Positions 13,273 through 24,775 of a stretch of DNA of 64,000 nucleotides are shown here, piece by piece (position 1 is the first letter of the stretch; every line of letters begins with the position of its first letter). The position numbers and the translations under genes are program-made. The notes under the pieces were generated by a model. That model did not search any database. It saw only the letters and a list, made by a program, of their open reading frames with translations, and had not been told where the DNA came from. The DNA is from Sambucus nigra. Its lineage: Eukaryota > Streptophyta > Magnoliopsida > Dipsacales > Adoxaceae. The stretch lies in NCBI GenBank assembly GCA_949130495.1, contig OX422218.1, positions 41,734,651 through 41,798,650 of the forward strand, in the 5' to 3' direction.

Positions 13273-14550
13273 CTTCCCCTCGAGTGAATGTGGTATGCAT
13301 GGCATACATTGATATTGAACCGTTGATTTCGAAATTATTGAGTTAACAGAGATTTGGTTATGAGTGCGATCGAATCGAGCGAGAAGATCTCCACTCGCAC
13401 CAAAAATCTTGAGAATAAAACCCATTGATTTCCACCACGGTAGACGTAAGGGCACGATACTCAGCTTGATAAAAAAAATATTTAAGGTCTCTTAGACTAT
13501 AATGAGCTTGATCAAAAATTGATTCACAGGCTTAATTTTCGGTTTTGGCTGGACCGTCACATGTAATGGGCCTCTTGGGCCAAAATAAGCTTGATCACAT
13601 CGGATTCAGGGGCTCTTCTCTTCTTGAGCTTGATCTCAGTGGATTCAGAGGCTATCTGCTTTTCATTTTTTTTTTTGCTTAAACACGATTGATTCAGGCC
13701 GATTCAGTTGTTAAAAAAAATATGCTTGCAAAGTTACATTAACTTGCATTTTTTCTTTTACTCGATCTTTCTTCGTGACAGTTTAAAGAAACGGTTTCAA
13801 ACATCTTTTTTTTTGGTAAATAAATTTTACTACTTCTACATTAAAGACCTTCAGGTAAAGTTGTCGCCAAAATATTGCTCGACTTTTGTAGTAACAATTG
13901 TCTCCCCCCAAAAATAAACAATGCACCTTGGTTATTAGAGAAAAACATCAGTTTTAACTCAGAAACCCATCTTGACAAACAAAGTATCCTTCGCAACATT
14001 CACAGGCAACAAAAGGGACTAAAATGAAGCCATTCCACGAGTGTGTATTTAACCAACTGTCACAGTCCTTCATGTTTTGGTCGCACAAAGCTTCCAAATT
14101 GCTCAAAACAAGGGGCGGAAAATTATGTCATTCACACCAAATGAGTTTGTTCGATACTACTGTTGAAGTTTTATAAGATTATCGTACAATCAACACATAA
14201 GGGCATGGAACAAGTGTATAAGGAGACATCCATATTGTGTGACACCCTGAACAAAGAAATCTTCATGCAGACTCAATTTGACCAGTTGTCTAGGACCTTG
14301 GAAATATTAATGGCTTCCTGAAAATTTCAGTGCTTGCCTTCAAATGAGAATGTCGTATTGTTCAAATGCGCTCTCGTTCTTTTTTCTCGTGCAGTTGACT
14401 GGTTAGGAAAAGAAAATGAAAAATACAAAGAAATCTCTTTCTTTAATTTTGTACCCAGCGGACGGTAGCAATGAAAGGGCGCTACCGCCGCCGAAAAAAC
14501 AGAATACCAGGATCTGGGTTACTTGCGAGAGTTTAACCGCTCTGATACCA
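13273..14550 (-). mobile_element. Internal region 3 of the LTR array (mosaic)
   Basis: Left half matches regions 1-2. From about 14020 rightward it takes the variants of regions 4-5 (cacaaagcttcc, aaggagacatcc, aacaaagaaatc, atggcttcctg). This looks like a crossover or conversion junction. Confidence 0.85.
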
Positions 14551-14822
14551 GGTGGAAATTATAAAAATAAATGAAGAGAATACTCAGGTATTTTATTATT
14601 CAACTTAGTTAAACAATCGTGCATCCATGGATATATATAGCATTTGGAATGCTCAGCTACCACGTATGAAATCAGATATAACAAAAACTAACTACAACCA
14701 CTTCCTTCATATATAGATAGAACTTGGACCGCAAAAGATATCCGTTGTAACTGTGTGCTGAGAATGATGTGGAATGACTTGGTCATTGTTGACTGAGTAG
14801 GGGCTATCTTATTTCCTCAATA
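14551..14822 (-). repeat. LTR 4 (inner type)
   Basis: Inner-type LTR with a few private changes (gtgcatccatgg, cttccttcatatatag). Confidence 0.9.
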
Positions 14823-16101
14823 CTTCCCCTCGAGTGAATGTGGTATGCATGGCATACATTGATATTGAACCGTTGATTTCGAAATTATTGAGTTAACAGA
14901 GATTTGGTTATGAGTGCGATCGAATCGAGCGAGAAGATCTCTACTCGCACCAAAAATCTTGAGAATAAAACCCATTGATTTCCACCACGGTAGACGTAAG
15001 GGCACGATACTCAGCTTGATAAAAAAAATATTTAAGGTCTCTTAGACTATAATGAGCTTGATCAAAAATTGATTCACAGGCTTAATTTTCGGTTTTGGCT
15101 TGACCGTCCCCTGTAATGAGCCTCTTGGGCCAAAATAAGCTTGATCACAACGAATTCAGGGGCTCTTCTCTTCTTGATCACGATCTCAATGGATTCCGAG
15201 GCTATTTGTTTTTTCATTTTTTTTTTGCTTAAACACGATTGATTCAGGCCGATTGAGTTGTTAAAAAAAATATGCTTGCAAAGTTACTTCAACTTGCATT
15301 TTTCCTTTTACTCGATCTTTCTTCATGACAGTTTAAATAAACAGTTTCAAACATCTTTTTTTTTTTTGGTAAATAAATTTTACTACTGCTACATTAAAGA
15401 CCTTCAGGTAAAGTTGTCGCCAAAATATGCTCGACTTTTGTAGGAACAATTGACTCCCCCCAAAAATAAACAATGCACCTTGGTTATTAGAGAAAAACAT
15501 CAGTTTTAACTCAAAAACCCATCTTGACAAACAAAGTATCCTTCGCAACATTCACAGGCAACAGAAGGGACGAAAATGAAGCCATTCCAGGAATGTGTAT
15601 TTACCCAACTGTCGGAGTCCTTCATGTTTTGGTCGCACAAAGCTTCCAAATTTCTCAAAACATGGGTAGAAAATTATTTCATTCACACCAAATGAGGTTG
15701 TTCAATACTACTGTTGAACTTTTATCAGATTATCGTACGATCAACACATAAGGGCATGGAACAAGTGTATAAGGAGACATCCATATTGTGTGACACCCTG
15801 AACAAAGAAATCTTCATGCAGACTCAATTTGACCAGTTGTCTAGGACCTTGGAAATATTAATGGCTTCCTGAAAACTTCTGTGCTTGCCTTCAAATGAGA
15901 ATGTCGTACAGTTCAAATGCACTCTCGTTCTTTTTTCTCGTGCAGTGGACTGGTTAGGAAAAGAAAATGAAAAATACAAAGCAATCTCTTTCTTTAATTT
16001 TGTACCCAGCGGACGGTAGCAATGAAAGGGCGCTACCGCCGCCGAGAAAACAGAATACCAGGATCTGGGTTACTTGCGAGAGTTTAACCGCTCTGATACC
16101 A
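14823..16101 (-). mobile_element. Internal region 4 of the LTR array
   Basis: Second sequence class, shared with region 5: gaccgtcccctgtaatgag, ttcttgatcacgatctc, tactactgctac, cattccaggaatg. A plus-strand open frame of 75 codons (15524-15751) exists in this copy only and is not supported by the others. Confidence 0.85.
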
Positions 16102-16373
16102 GGTGGAAATTATAAAAACAAATGAAGAGAATACTCAGGTATTTTATTATTCAACTTAGTTAAACAATCGTACATCCATAGATATATATAGCATTTGGAA
16201 TGCTCAGCTACCACGTATGAAATCAGATATAACAAAAACTAACTACAACCACTTCCTTGATATATGGATAGAACTTGGACCGCAAAAGATATCCGTTGTA
16301 ACTGTGTGCTGAGAATGATGTGGAATGACTTGGTCATTGTTGACTGAGTAGGGGCTATCTTATTTCCTCAATA
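16102..16373 (-). repeat. LTR 5 (inner type)
   Basis: Inner-type LTR, nearly identical to LTR2 and LTR3. Confidence 0.9.
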
Positions 16374-17650
16374 CTTCCCCTCGAGTGAATGTGGTATGCC
16401 TGGCATACATTGATATTGAACCGTTGATTTCGAAATTATTGAGTTAACAGAGATTTGGTTATGAGTGCGATCGAATCGAGCGAGAAGATCTCCACTCGCA
16501 CCAAAAATCTTGAGAATAAAACCCATTGATTTCCACCACGGTACACGTAAGGGCACGATACTCAGCTTGATAAAAAAAAATATTTAAGGTCTCTTAGACT
16601 ATAATGAGCTTGATCAAAAATTGATTCACAGGCTTAATTTTCGGTTTTGGCTCGACCGTCCCCTGTAATGAGCCTCTTGGGCCAAAATAAGCTTGATCAC
16701 AACGGATTCAGGGGCTCTTCTCTTCTTGATCACGATCTCAATGGATTCAGAGGCTATTTGTTTTTTCATTTTTTTTTTGCTTAAACACGATTGATTCAGG
16801 CCGATTGAGTTGTTAAAAAAAATATGCTTGCAAAGTTACTTCAACTTGCATTTTTTCTTTTACTCGATCTTTCTTCATGACAGTTTAAATAAACAGTTTC
16901 AAACATCTTTTTTTTTTGGTAAATAAATTTTACTACTGCTACATTAAAGACCTTCAGGTAAAGTTGTTGCCAAAATATGCTCGACTTTTGTAGGAACAAT
17001 TGACTCCCCCCAAAAATAAACAATGCACCTTGGTTATTAGAGAAAAACATCAGTTTTAACTCAGAAACCCATCTTGACAAACAACATATCCTTTGCAACA
17101 TTCACAGGCAACAGAAGGGACGAAAATGAAGCCATTCCAGGAATGTTATTTACCCAACTGTCGGAGTCCTTCATGTTTTGGTCGCACAAAGCTTCCAAAT
17201 TTCTCAAAACATGGGTAGAAAATTATTTCATTCACACCAAATGAGGTTGTTCAATACTACTGTTGATGTTTTATCAGATTATCGTACGATCAACACATAA
17301 GGGCATGGAACAAGTGTATAAGGAGACATCCATATTGTGTGACACCCTGAACAAAGAAATCTTCATGCAGACTCAATTTGACCAGTTGTCTAGGACCTTG
17401 GAAATATTTATGGCTTCCTGAAAACTTCTGTGCTTGCCTTCAAATGAGAATGTCGTACAGTTCAAATGCACTCTCGTTCTTTTTTCTCGTGCAGTGGACT
17501 GGTTAGGAAAAGAAAATGAAAAATACAAAGCAATCTCTTTCTTTAATTTTGTACCCAGCGGACGGTAGCAATGAAAGGGCGTTACCGCCGCCGAAAAAAC
17601 GGAATACCAGGATCTGGGTTACTTGCGAGAGTTTAACCGCTCGGATACCA
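16374..17650 (-). mobile_element. Internal region 5 of the LTR array
   Basis: Same class as region 4. Its primer-binding site has one mismatch (cgctcggatacca on plus). No retroelement protein seen. Confidence 0.85.
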
Positions 17651-17923
17651 GGTGGAAATTATAAAAAAAAAATGAAGAGAATAATCAGGTATTTTATTAT
17701 TCAACTTAGTTAAAAAATCGTACATGCATAGATATATATAGCATTTGGAATGCTCAGCTACTACCTCTGAAATCGGATTTAACCAAAACTAACTACAACC
17801 ACTTCCTTGATATATGGATAGAACTTGGACTGCAAAAGATATCCGTTGTAACTGTGTACTGAGAATGATGTGGACTGACTTGGTCATTGTTGACTGAGTA
17901 GGGGCTGTTCTATTTCCTCAATA
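17651..17923 (-). repeat. LTR 6 (outer type)
   Basis: Rightmost LTR, followed by target duplication AGTAT (17924-17928). Shares outer-type variants with LTR1. Confidence 0.9.
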
Positions 17924-17928
17924 AGTAT

Positions 17929-18440
17929 GTGGGGTTTTCCGACTTGGGAGATTACTCACTAAGATATTCTTCTCAGTTATCTTGTTTCTAGAGAAAATCA
18001 TTGAAATAATTGTGTTGTAAAATTTGAGATGGAGCCAAAGAATGATATCAGTGGGTAGGGTCAAAATAAATACTTATTTACTATTTTAATAGGAGCCTTC
18101 CTAACATGAGTTTCCTAGCCCAATTTTTATAAGATTCATAGTAAATATTTATTACTATTTTAATATTTTAACAAAATTAATCGTCGAGTGAGTAGGGTCA
18201 AAAGAATGATATTAATCCATGTTTCCTCTGTCTAGCCCCATGAGTAATAAATGATACCGGCATACATGAAAGAGATAATTTAATGCAGGGACATCCAAAC
18301 CACATAAATTTTTGGGGGGATATTATTTTTTATGTGGATATTTTTTGCGGGATATTATTTCTTGGGACATCCAAACCACATAAACTTATGGGGGATATTT
18401 TATTTGTGGATCTGTCAATTTTTTATGGGGGATATTATTT
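17929..18440. other. No gene; local direct repeats upstream of P450 copy B
   Basis: After the end of the interrupted duplicated segment (to about 17975) the region is AT-rich. The phrase acatccaaaccacataaa with gggggatatt-type words recurs near 18290 and 18368. Confidence 0.6.
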
Positions 18441-18965
18441 TTGGAGGGATATTATTTCTTATGTTGATGAGCCGATGATTGAACTCATTCTGCACCAAAA
18501 TTTTCTAACCATACGTTCACTACATGCGAACAACATTATTATTACATAAGAACAACATTATTATATAACAAAATTTTCTAACCCTACGTTCTCTACATGC
18601 CATATATGTTTTTTAAGAAATGAGAACAACATTTTTAATCAACTATTTTGGCTATATAAGGTCCACGAAGTCAAATGTTAATGTATCATAAGTTTTTTTA
18701 TGTGTATATTATTTTTTTTGGGATATTATTTTTTATGTGGATGAGGCGATGATTGAACTAATTTTGCACCAAAATTTTCTAACCATACGTTCACTACATG
18801 CGAACAACATTATTATTATATAAGAACAACATTATTATATAACAAAATTTTAAAACCATACGTTCAGTACATGCCATATATGTTTTTTAAGAAACCTGAA
18901 CAACATTTTTAATCAACCCTTTTGGCTATATAAGGTCGAGGAAGTCAAATGTTAATGTATAATAA
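18440..18965 (+). repeat. Tandemly duplicated P450 promoter segment (about 274-bp period)
   Basis: About 250 bp is repeated once: the stretch with gatgattgaactcattctgc, ataccattcactacatgcg-like words, gccatatatgttttttaag and ggctatataaggtc at 18440-18690 recurs at 18715-18965. Each copy carries a TATA box. Confidence 0.85.
18925..18934 (+). promoter_or_regulatory. TATA box of P450 copy B (proximal copy)
   Basis: gctatataag lies about 55-60 bases before the Met at 18988. A transcript starting about 30 bases downstream of the TATA box would skip the ATG at 18949 and use 18988. The distal copy is at 18651-18660. Confidence 0.55.
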
Positions 18966-18987
18966 GTTTTTTTTTAACACCATAAAT

Positions 18988-20725
18988 ATGTATCCGGTAA
19001 TGTATTGCATTTTCTCTCTTCTCATTGGAAATCTTTGCTGGTTCATCACCCTTGGCCAGAGTATCTTCTCCTCGGAAAACATGCAAAAATGTGGAAGGAA
19101 ATTACCATCGGGTCCTCGAGGGTTACCAATTATCGGTAACCTCCACGTGTCGGGCAACCTCACCCACCACACCCTCCATGAGTTAGCCAAAAAATATGGT
19201 CCTATTATGTCTTTACGGCTAGGAAATGTGTTTATTGTCGTAGTCTTGTCGCCCTAAGCCGCCAAACTTTTCCTTAAGAGTCATGATAGTGTTTTTGCTA
19301 GTCGCCCTAAAGTTGAAGCCTCGAAGTACATGGCTTACGGTTCCAAGGGCTTGGCCCTCACTGAATATGGTCCATATTGGCGAAATGTGAACAAATTTTG
19401 TAGGCTAGAGCTTCTTAACATCAAGAGGATTGGGTCACCAGTGGAAATGCGGAGGGTGAAGCTAGGCCTACTACTGGATTCACTTAGAAAAGCAGCTATG
19501 GCATGTGAGGTGGTGGATGTTACAGAAAAAGTCGCTTCGCTTGTTGAGGACATGACACATATAATGCCTTTTGGCAATGGTAATGAAAATAACATTCATC
19601 TCAAAGTTATAATTCGTGAGGGCACCTAGTGGCTCGTGACCTTCAGGTGTGTTTTAATGTGTAATTTGTGTGCATAAATTATTTTTGAAGTTGTCTAAAA
19701 TCTTTTTCTTCGAGTTCCGAAGTATAACATCTTAGTGCCTTTAAATCTACAAACTTGCTAGAGGTTATTTTGGCTAGTTTGTATCAAATAAAATAAATGT
19801 AATAAAAAATTTAAATATTTTTTTTCATTTTCGATTATTCAACAATCGTACTTATAGGTTTCTAACCAAATCATTTCTTATAGGGATTAAGAAAACGAAT
19901 GAAGGCCTATAACAAGGTGCTTGACAAAATGTTGCAGAATATTATTGATGAACATGAACGAGATGCTAATATTGGCACTGAAAAGTGTGATACAGATTTT
20001 ATTGATGTAATGATGTCATGGAAGAACAAGTCTACTAGTAGCAATGATGACATGTCATTCCCAATTGATCGAACAAGTATTAAGGCAATATCAGTTGACA
20101 TGATCTTAGGAGCTATTGATACATCACAAGCTTCAATTGAATTGGTCATGTCCGAACTCATAAGGCATCCAAAGGTGATGAAACGACTCAAAGAAGAGCT
20201 GGAGACAGTTGTGCCATTTAGTGAAGTAGTGGAAGAATAGGATTTGATTAAGTTAGGAGTACTTAGATATGGTGATAAAATAAAGTTTAAGGCTAACGCC
20301 ATTGTTAATTACTCGCGAGTCTATGGAGGACATTGTGGTTGATGGATATTACTTACCCAAGAAATCTCGGATAATTGTAAATTCTTGGGTATTAGGACGA
20401 GACCCTAATGTGTGGTCGGAAAATATCGAAGATTTTTTCCCTGAGAGGTTTGTTGCTAGCGATATAGACCTCACAGGACATGATTTTGAGGTTATACCAT
20501 TTGGATCTTGAGCTTATACCATTTGGATCGGGTCGAAGAGGTTGTCCAAGAATGCATTTGGTTTTAATTAATATTAGATTGGTGGTGGCACAGTTCGTAC
20601 AGTGCTTTAATTGGGAGCTACTTAATTGCATGTTATATAGTGACTTGAATATGGCTGAAAAACATGGCCATTTATCTATACCACGAGCTAAGCACTTACT
20701 CGCGGTGCCCGTTTATAGCTGGTGA
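18988..20725 (+). pseudogene. Cytochrome P450 pseudogene, copy B (near full length)
   Basis: A CYP71-clan P450, CYP736-like (subfamily uncertain). From Met 18988 the product has an N-terminal membrane anchor (MYPVMYCIFSLLIGNL), the proline-rich hinge LPSGPRGLPIIGNLH, the helix-C WR motif (YGPYWRNV), an A-GxDTS-like I-helix segment (MILGAIDTSQAS), the PERF motif and haem loop GRRGCPRM. Intron about 19647-19883 (gtgtgt...tatag). Lesions: TAA at 19255-19257 in the substrate-recognition region; about 50 bp lost just before the exon 1 donor, with a premature TAG; TAG near 20238; a one-base frame error just before 20269; a short deletion near 20297 that removes the part after the ExxR helix; and the 22-bp duplication at 20486-20529. 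It still has its promoter. Confidence 0.9.
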
Positions 20726-23220
20726 GAAAATCATTGTAAAATACTTTCAAAATCATTTCCCTAATGTTACACATTTGCAACCTTATGGTGCAATGTAACC
20801 AATTGGGATACAATAAACTTTGGTTGAATAATATATTTCCCATATATGCAAATGGCTGTAAAATGTTCCCAGCCTCATATGCTTAATTTTGCTCTATGGC
20901 TTTGCTTGTGGTACAATAGAACCAATTTGAACAAAATAATATTTGGTAGAATACATAAATTGGCTATACAATCCGAAAATTCTTTAATTTATTTTGAGGC
21001 ACTAGTGTGAACATTTGATTGAGCTCATCTACAGTCACTGCATGGTGAAGTGCACCTTTGAGCAATTGATATAGTGTCGTGATACCTTAGGATTATAAAG
21101 TTATTATTCCAATGCAATGAGTACATATGAGCTTGTTGCTTTTTTGAATATTATGAATATGTTTTGGTACTTGAAGTAAGAATAATGTTGATGTGCCACA
21201 TGTACTCTCATTTTATGCATATATTGAAGATGTGCATTATCATTTTTATTGTTTAAAAATAGTCTTCTTAATATTTCGAGTCTGACTTTTTACAACCCTA
21301 TCATTATATTGAACCCACAACACACCAAAAGTAGTGAAAATGTTTTCTCTCTGTTGTTCCCCACTCAATACCAATTGGTGGAGACACTCATAAAAATTTC
21401 CTTTCCTCGCTGTTTCCCTCTCTTTGTTACAATTGTGGTAAGTTAAAGGTGAATTTACATTTTTAATATTATATTCAAGGTTTGATTTCGCGATATGGTT
21501 TGCTTTTTTTGTTTAGGGTTTTGAAACTTTTGGTTTGTGGATAGCTAATTTTCAGTTTGTGGACTCTTGTTATGGTTAGCTTCATTTATGTTTTTTTCTT
21601 ACATCATAATATTCTAATTTAATTCAAAGTTTGAATGTATAGTTGCCTAAATTTGTCAAAATGCCTAAATTTCACTAAAATAATTTATACATGCTTTTTT
21701 TCTTAATTTATACGTGCTTTCTTAATTTCTAATTTAATTCAAAGTTTTGGCTTAGTTGGGAGCTCCAAATTTGGCCCTTAGGAGGCCTTTAAATCTGGAG
21801 ATTAAATAAGATCATTGATTTTTGTAATTAGGCTCATAGCAACCTTTAACAACCTATTTCAACTATTTTCATGTATCTTCATTTATTAGATAATGACACA
21901 TGTCCCATATTAATTACATGACCCAAAAAAGAGACAAAAAAATGATCAATTGCAAATGAATCTTCTTATATGGGACTAATTACACATGTTCCCAGTTAAT
22001 TACCAAAGGACGCCAAAACTGGTAGCTTAAAAAATATTGTTATATTACTAACTTTTATAAAGAAAAATATATTTTCTTTTACCTAATGTTTATTTCGACA
22101 ACCCAGATAAATTATTATTTCTAAAAATAAAAAGTAAATAAGACATAACTATGGAATTAGTCCTACCTAATTGTTCAAGGGTACATAACACTTCTTCTTC
22201 TCTCTCTAGCCTCCCTACCCCAACCTCGACCCCACCCCCGCTGGAGCAACACCACATTTTACCAAAGTAACCTCGCGGGGGTCTCTCTCTCTCTCTCTTC
22301 CCTTTTTGTCTCTTTTACGTCAAAAGAGTTTTTATATAAACAAATAATATATCTTTTTTTTTTTTATGAAAAAATACCGAATAGTGGTGTTGTTCCATAG
22401 ATATTGATGAGCAAATTCCAAATATATAAATTTTGTGAATTTTTTATTTGCAAATTTGATGTTATGGATTTAAACAATTGGATAGACTTTTTTTCTTTTC
22501 CAACAAGCGAGTAGTCTAAAAAAGTGTTTGGGTTACTTGGAATCTCAAACAATGAATTTATATTGTTTATTTTGTGAAAACTCTTAAAGAGTGAAACTGC
22601 TGCCTACAAAAATGCCCAAATGGGGGTGAATTTTGTTATCAAGAAAAATTTAGTATTTAATAAATATTAGATCTGAAGCTCAGAAACTTCCCTATCTCGA
22701 TCATTCGAGTTGGACCAATTCCACGTTATAACCATGGAACTTGAACCGAAAATGAATACAACCGTGAAGCTTAACCAAAATTAAATTTGCGATCGTAAAG
22801 CTTAAACTTAGCTCTAAATACTATATGATTTTGTGCGTTTTAACAATAATAACTCTCAATAATAAGAATATACAAATTTATCTCTCCAGTTTTTCTCGAA
22901 AATATTATTACAATGTAAGATTAGTAAAGCAGTGAAAATATAATTTATTAAAGTGCTCTTGTACCTCTCTATTGAAAACATGATCTCCAAAATTATTCTT
23001 TTCTATGTATCACAAAAATATAACCGTTACAAACAAAAATCTTTTTGGTCTTTCTTGCATCATAAACACTTGGAAAAGTCTACGTGTATAATTTTTTTTA
23101 CAAAGTTTCCGTTTGAAGTGTGTTAAAATATTGTACCCAAACAAATGTCCAATCATTAAATGCACTTGAAACAGTGAATTTGACAAAAAAAACTTGGTAC
23201 GTATACCATTATTTTAAATC

Positions 23221-23252
23221 CTAGGTGGAAACTCGCGCGATGCGCGGTATTG
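23221..23252 (-). mobile_element. Helitron-like 3' terminus (candidate), copy B
   Basis: Minus strand: hairpin cgcgc-atc-gcgcg, then about nine bases, then CTAG. The stem is more complete than in copy A. The base after CTAG is G here, T in copy A. Confidence 0.35.
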
Positions 23253-24537
23253 AATGCTAAAAAAACGAAGCAAATTGAAAAATTGAGAGTAGAATAAATA
23301 AAAGTGTAATAGAATAAGAATGTAGAGTATTAGCGATAGTTGAAACACTTGTAGAAATATTAACAAATCTTATAAAAGTGTTTACCAATCTCAACATCTA
23401 CAAAAAAAATTAACAAAATCAAATAACTGTGAAAAGTGACCATAAATCCTTAATTACTAACAAATTTTTTTATTATATGTGCATCAATATTCTTACAAAT
23501 AAACTATTTATATTTTGTATGAATAAAAGTTAGGTTTTATTTATTTTTTAACAACTGTAAAATTCCTTCATATATGTTGTTAGATAGATTAATCAATTTG
23601 AAATCTATAAAATAAAGTTATCATTTGTAGATACTAATAAGAAACCATTATTTCAAAAACATCATGAAGAGGAGTTAGATTCCCCACCTCTGTCTGAGCA
23701 ACAGTTCCCCTTCTGTTTCATTCCCGTAAGCAAGTCACTTGAATAAAGAATTGATTACCGTGATCTAGATTGAAACTCCAATTTCTTTGCCAATGAGTTT
23801 GACACACCAAAATCGAAATATATCACAAAACTAAAAAAACACCATCAAGTTTAAGAAAAAAAATATTTCCTGTGTTGACCCATAGAATTGTATTATCCCA
23901 AAAAGTGTCTGAAGATAAAAATCCCAAATATTTTTCTTTTATTAATTTTCTCTTCATCTATGGTAAAAACAACTGACAAACATTAACAAAACGTGTGCAT
24001 GTCAATATCTTTAAAATTAACAATACAATTCAAATTTGGAAAAGAATAGTGACAAACTTTATTTACTTATTTTTTTTAATGTATTTTGGGGATTAATAAG
24101 CCACCCAAGTATGTTTGTCAAACCTTACATACAAAGTTATCATTACAAAATTGTCCCCATAAATTGAGGACAAAAAATAGTAACAAAAAAGATCAATAAA
24201 AATCACAAACAAAATGTAGCAATAGACCAAAAAAAGAGCAATAGCAGTACACACATAAATAATGAACAATGACAAAAAATTATATTCAATTGATAATTGT
24301 TGGAGTAACTCAATATTTGGTGCAGTTACAAACTCAATATTTGGTCCAGGTATAATTTTTATCCAAAACAACAAACAAATTATTTATACAAAATACATAG
24401 GAATATTGCATCCCAATACGCTAAGAAGTGTTGCAAAAATTTACAGAAATTTTTCTTAATATAAAATTACCTAAAAAAAAGAAAATATATATTTTAACAT
24501 AAAATTATTGCATGAATTAATCAGTCGTATATGTACG

Positions 24538-24547
<10 letters not shown>

Positions 24548-24612
<65 letters not shown>
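24548..24612. repeat. (TA)n microsatellite
   Basis: About 32 TA units, replacing the GT/TA compound tract of copy A. Confidence 0.95.
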
Positions 24613-24615
<3 letters not shown>

Positions 24616-24775
24616 TCCCAAAATTCTAGGAAGTGTCAATTTTTTTTCTTTCTAAAATCGCCTTTTGATTTTCTCCTTTATACGAACACATCAAACGAGA
24701 TAAAAAAGTTACTCATGAAAAGATACATAATACCCATTTATCTAGAGCATCAAATACAATATCTCTTGTATATCA

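Larger units (their letters stand above)
9896..17928 (-). mobile_element. Six-LTR tandem array of a small non-autonomous LTR retrotransposon
   Basis: Six LTRs of about 272 bp alternate with five internal regions of about 1278 bp at a constant 1550-bp period. On the minus strand each internal region begins with TGGTATCAGAGCGG, the primer-binding site for initiator-Met tRNA, and ends with a purine tract (gaggggaag) before the next LTR. No gag or pol is present, so the element is non-autonomous (TRIM-like, though larger). AGTAT lies at 9896-9900 and again at 17924-17928, so one target duplication encloses the whole array: one insertion, later expanded. The LTR ends are TATTGAGG and CACA on the minus strand, a TG to TA change at the 5' end. 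The diverged paralogue at about 9340-9480 shows the site without the insertion. Confidence 0.9.
20726..24775. repeat. 3' flank of P450 copy B, segmental duplication of 541-5975
   Basis: AT-rich, no gene supported. It matches copy A with scattered substitutions and lacks the segment equivalent to about 1520-2774 of A. It contains a Helitron-like end at 23221 (CTAG preceded on minus by a cgcgcgatgcgcg palindrome) and a TA microsatellite at 24548-24612. Confidence 0.85.

Noticed and set aside
15524..15751. 75-codon plus-strand frame in internal region 4
   Set aside because: Broken in the other four copies, so not supported as coding.
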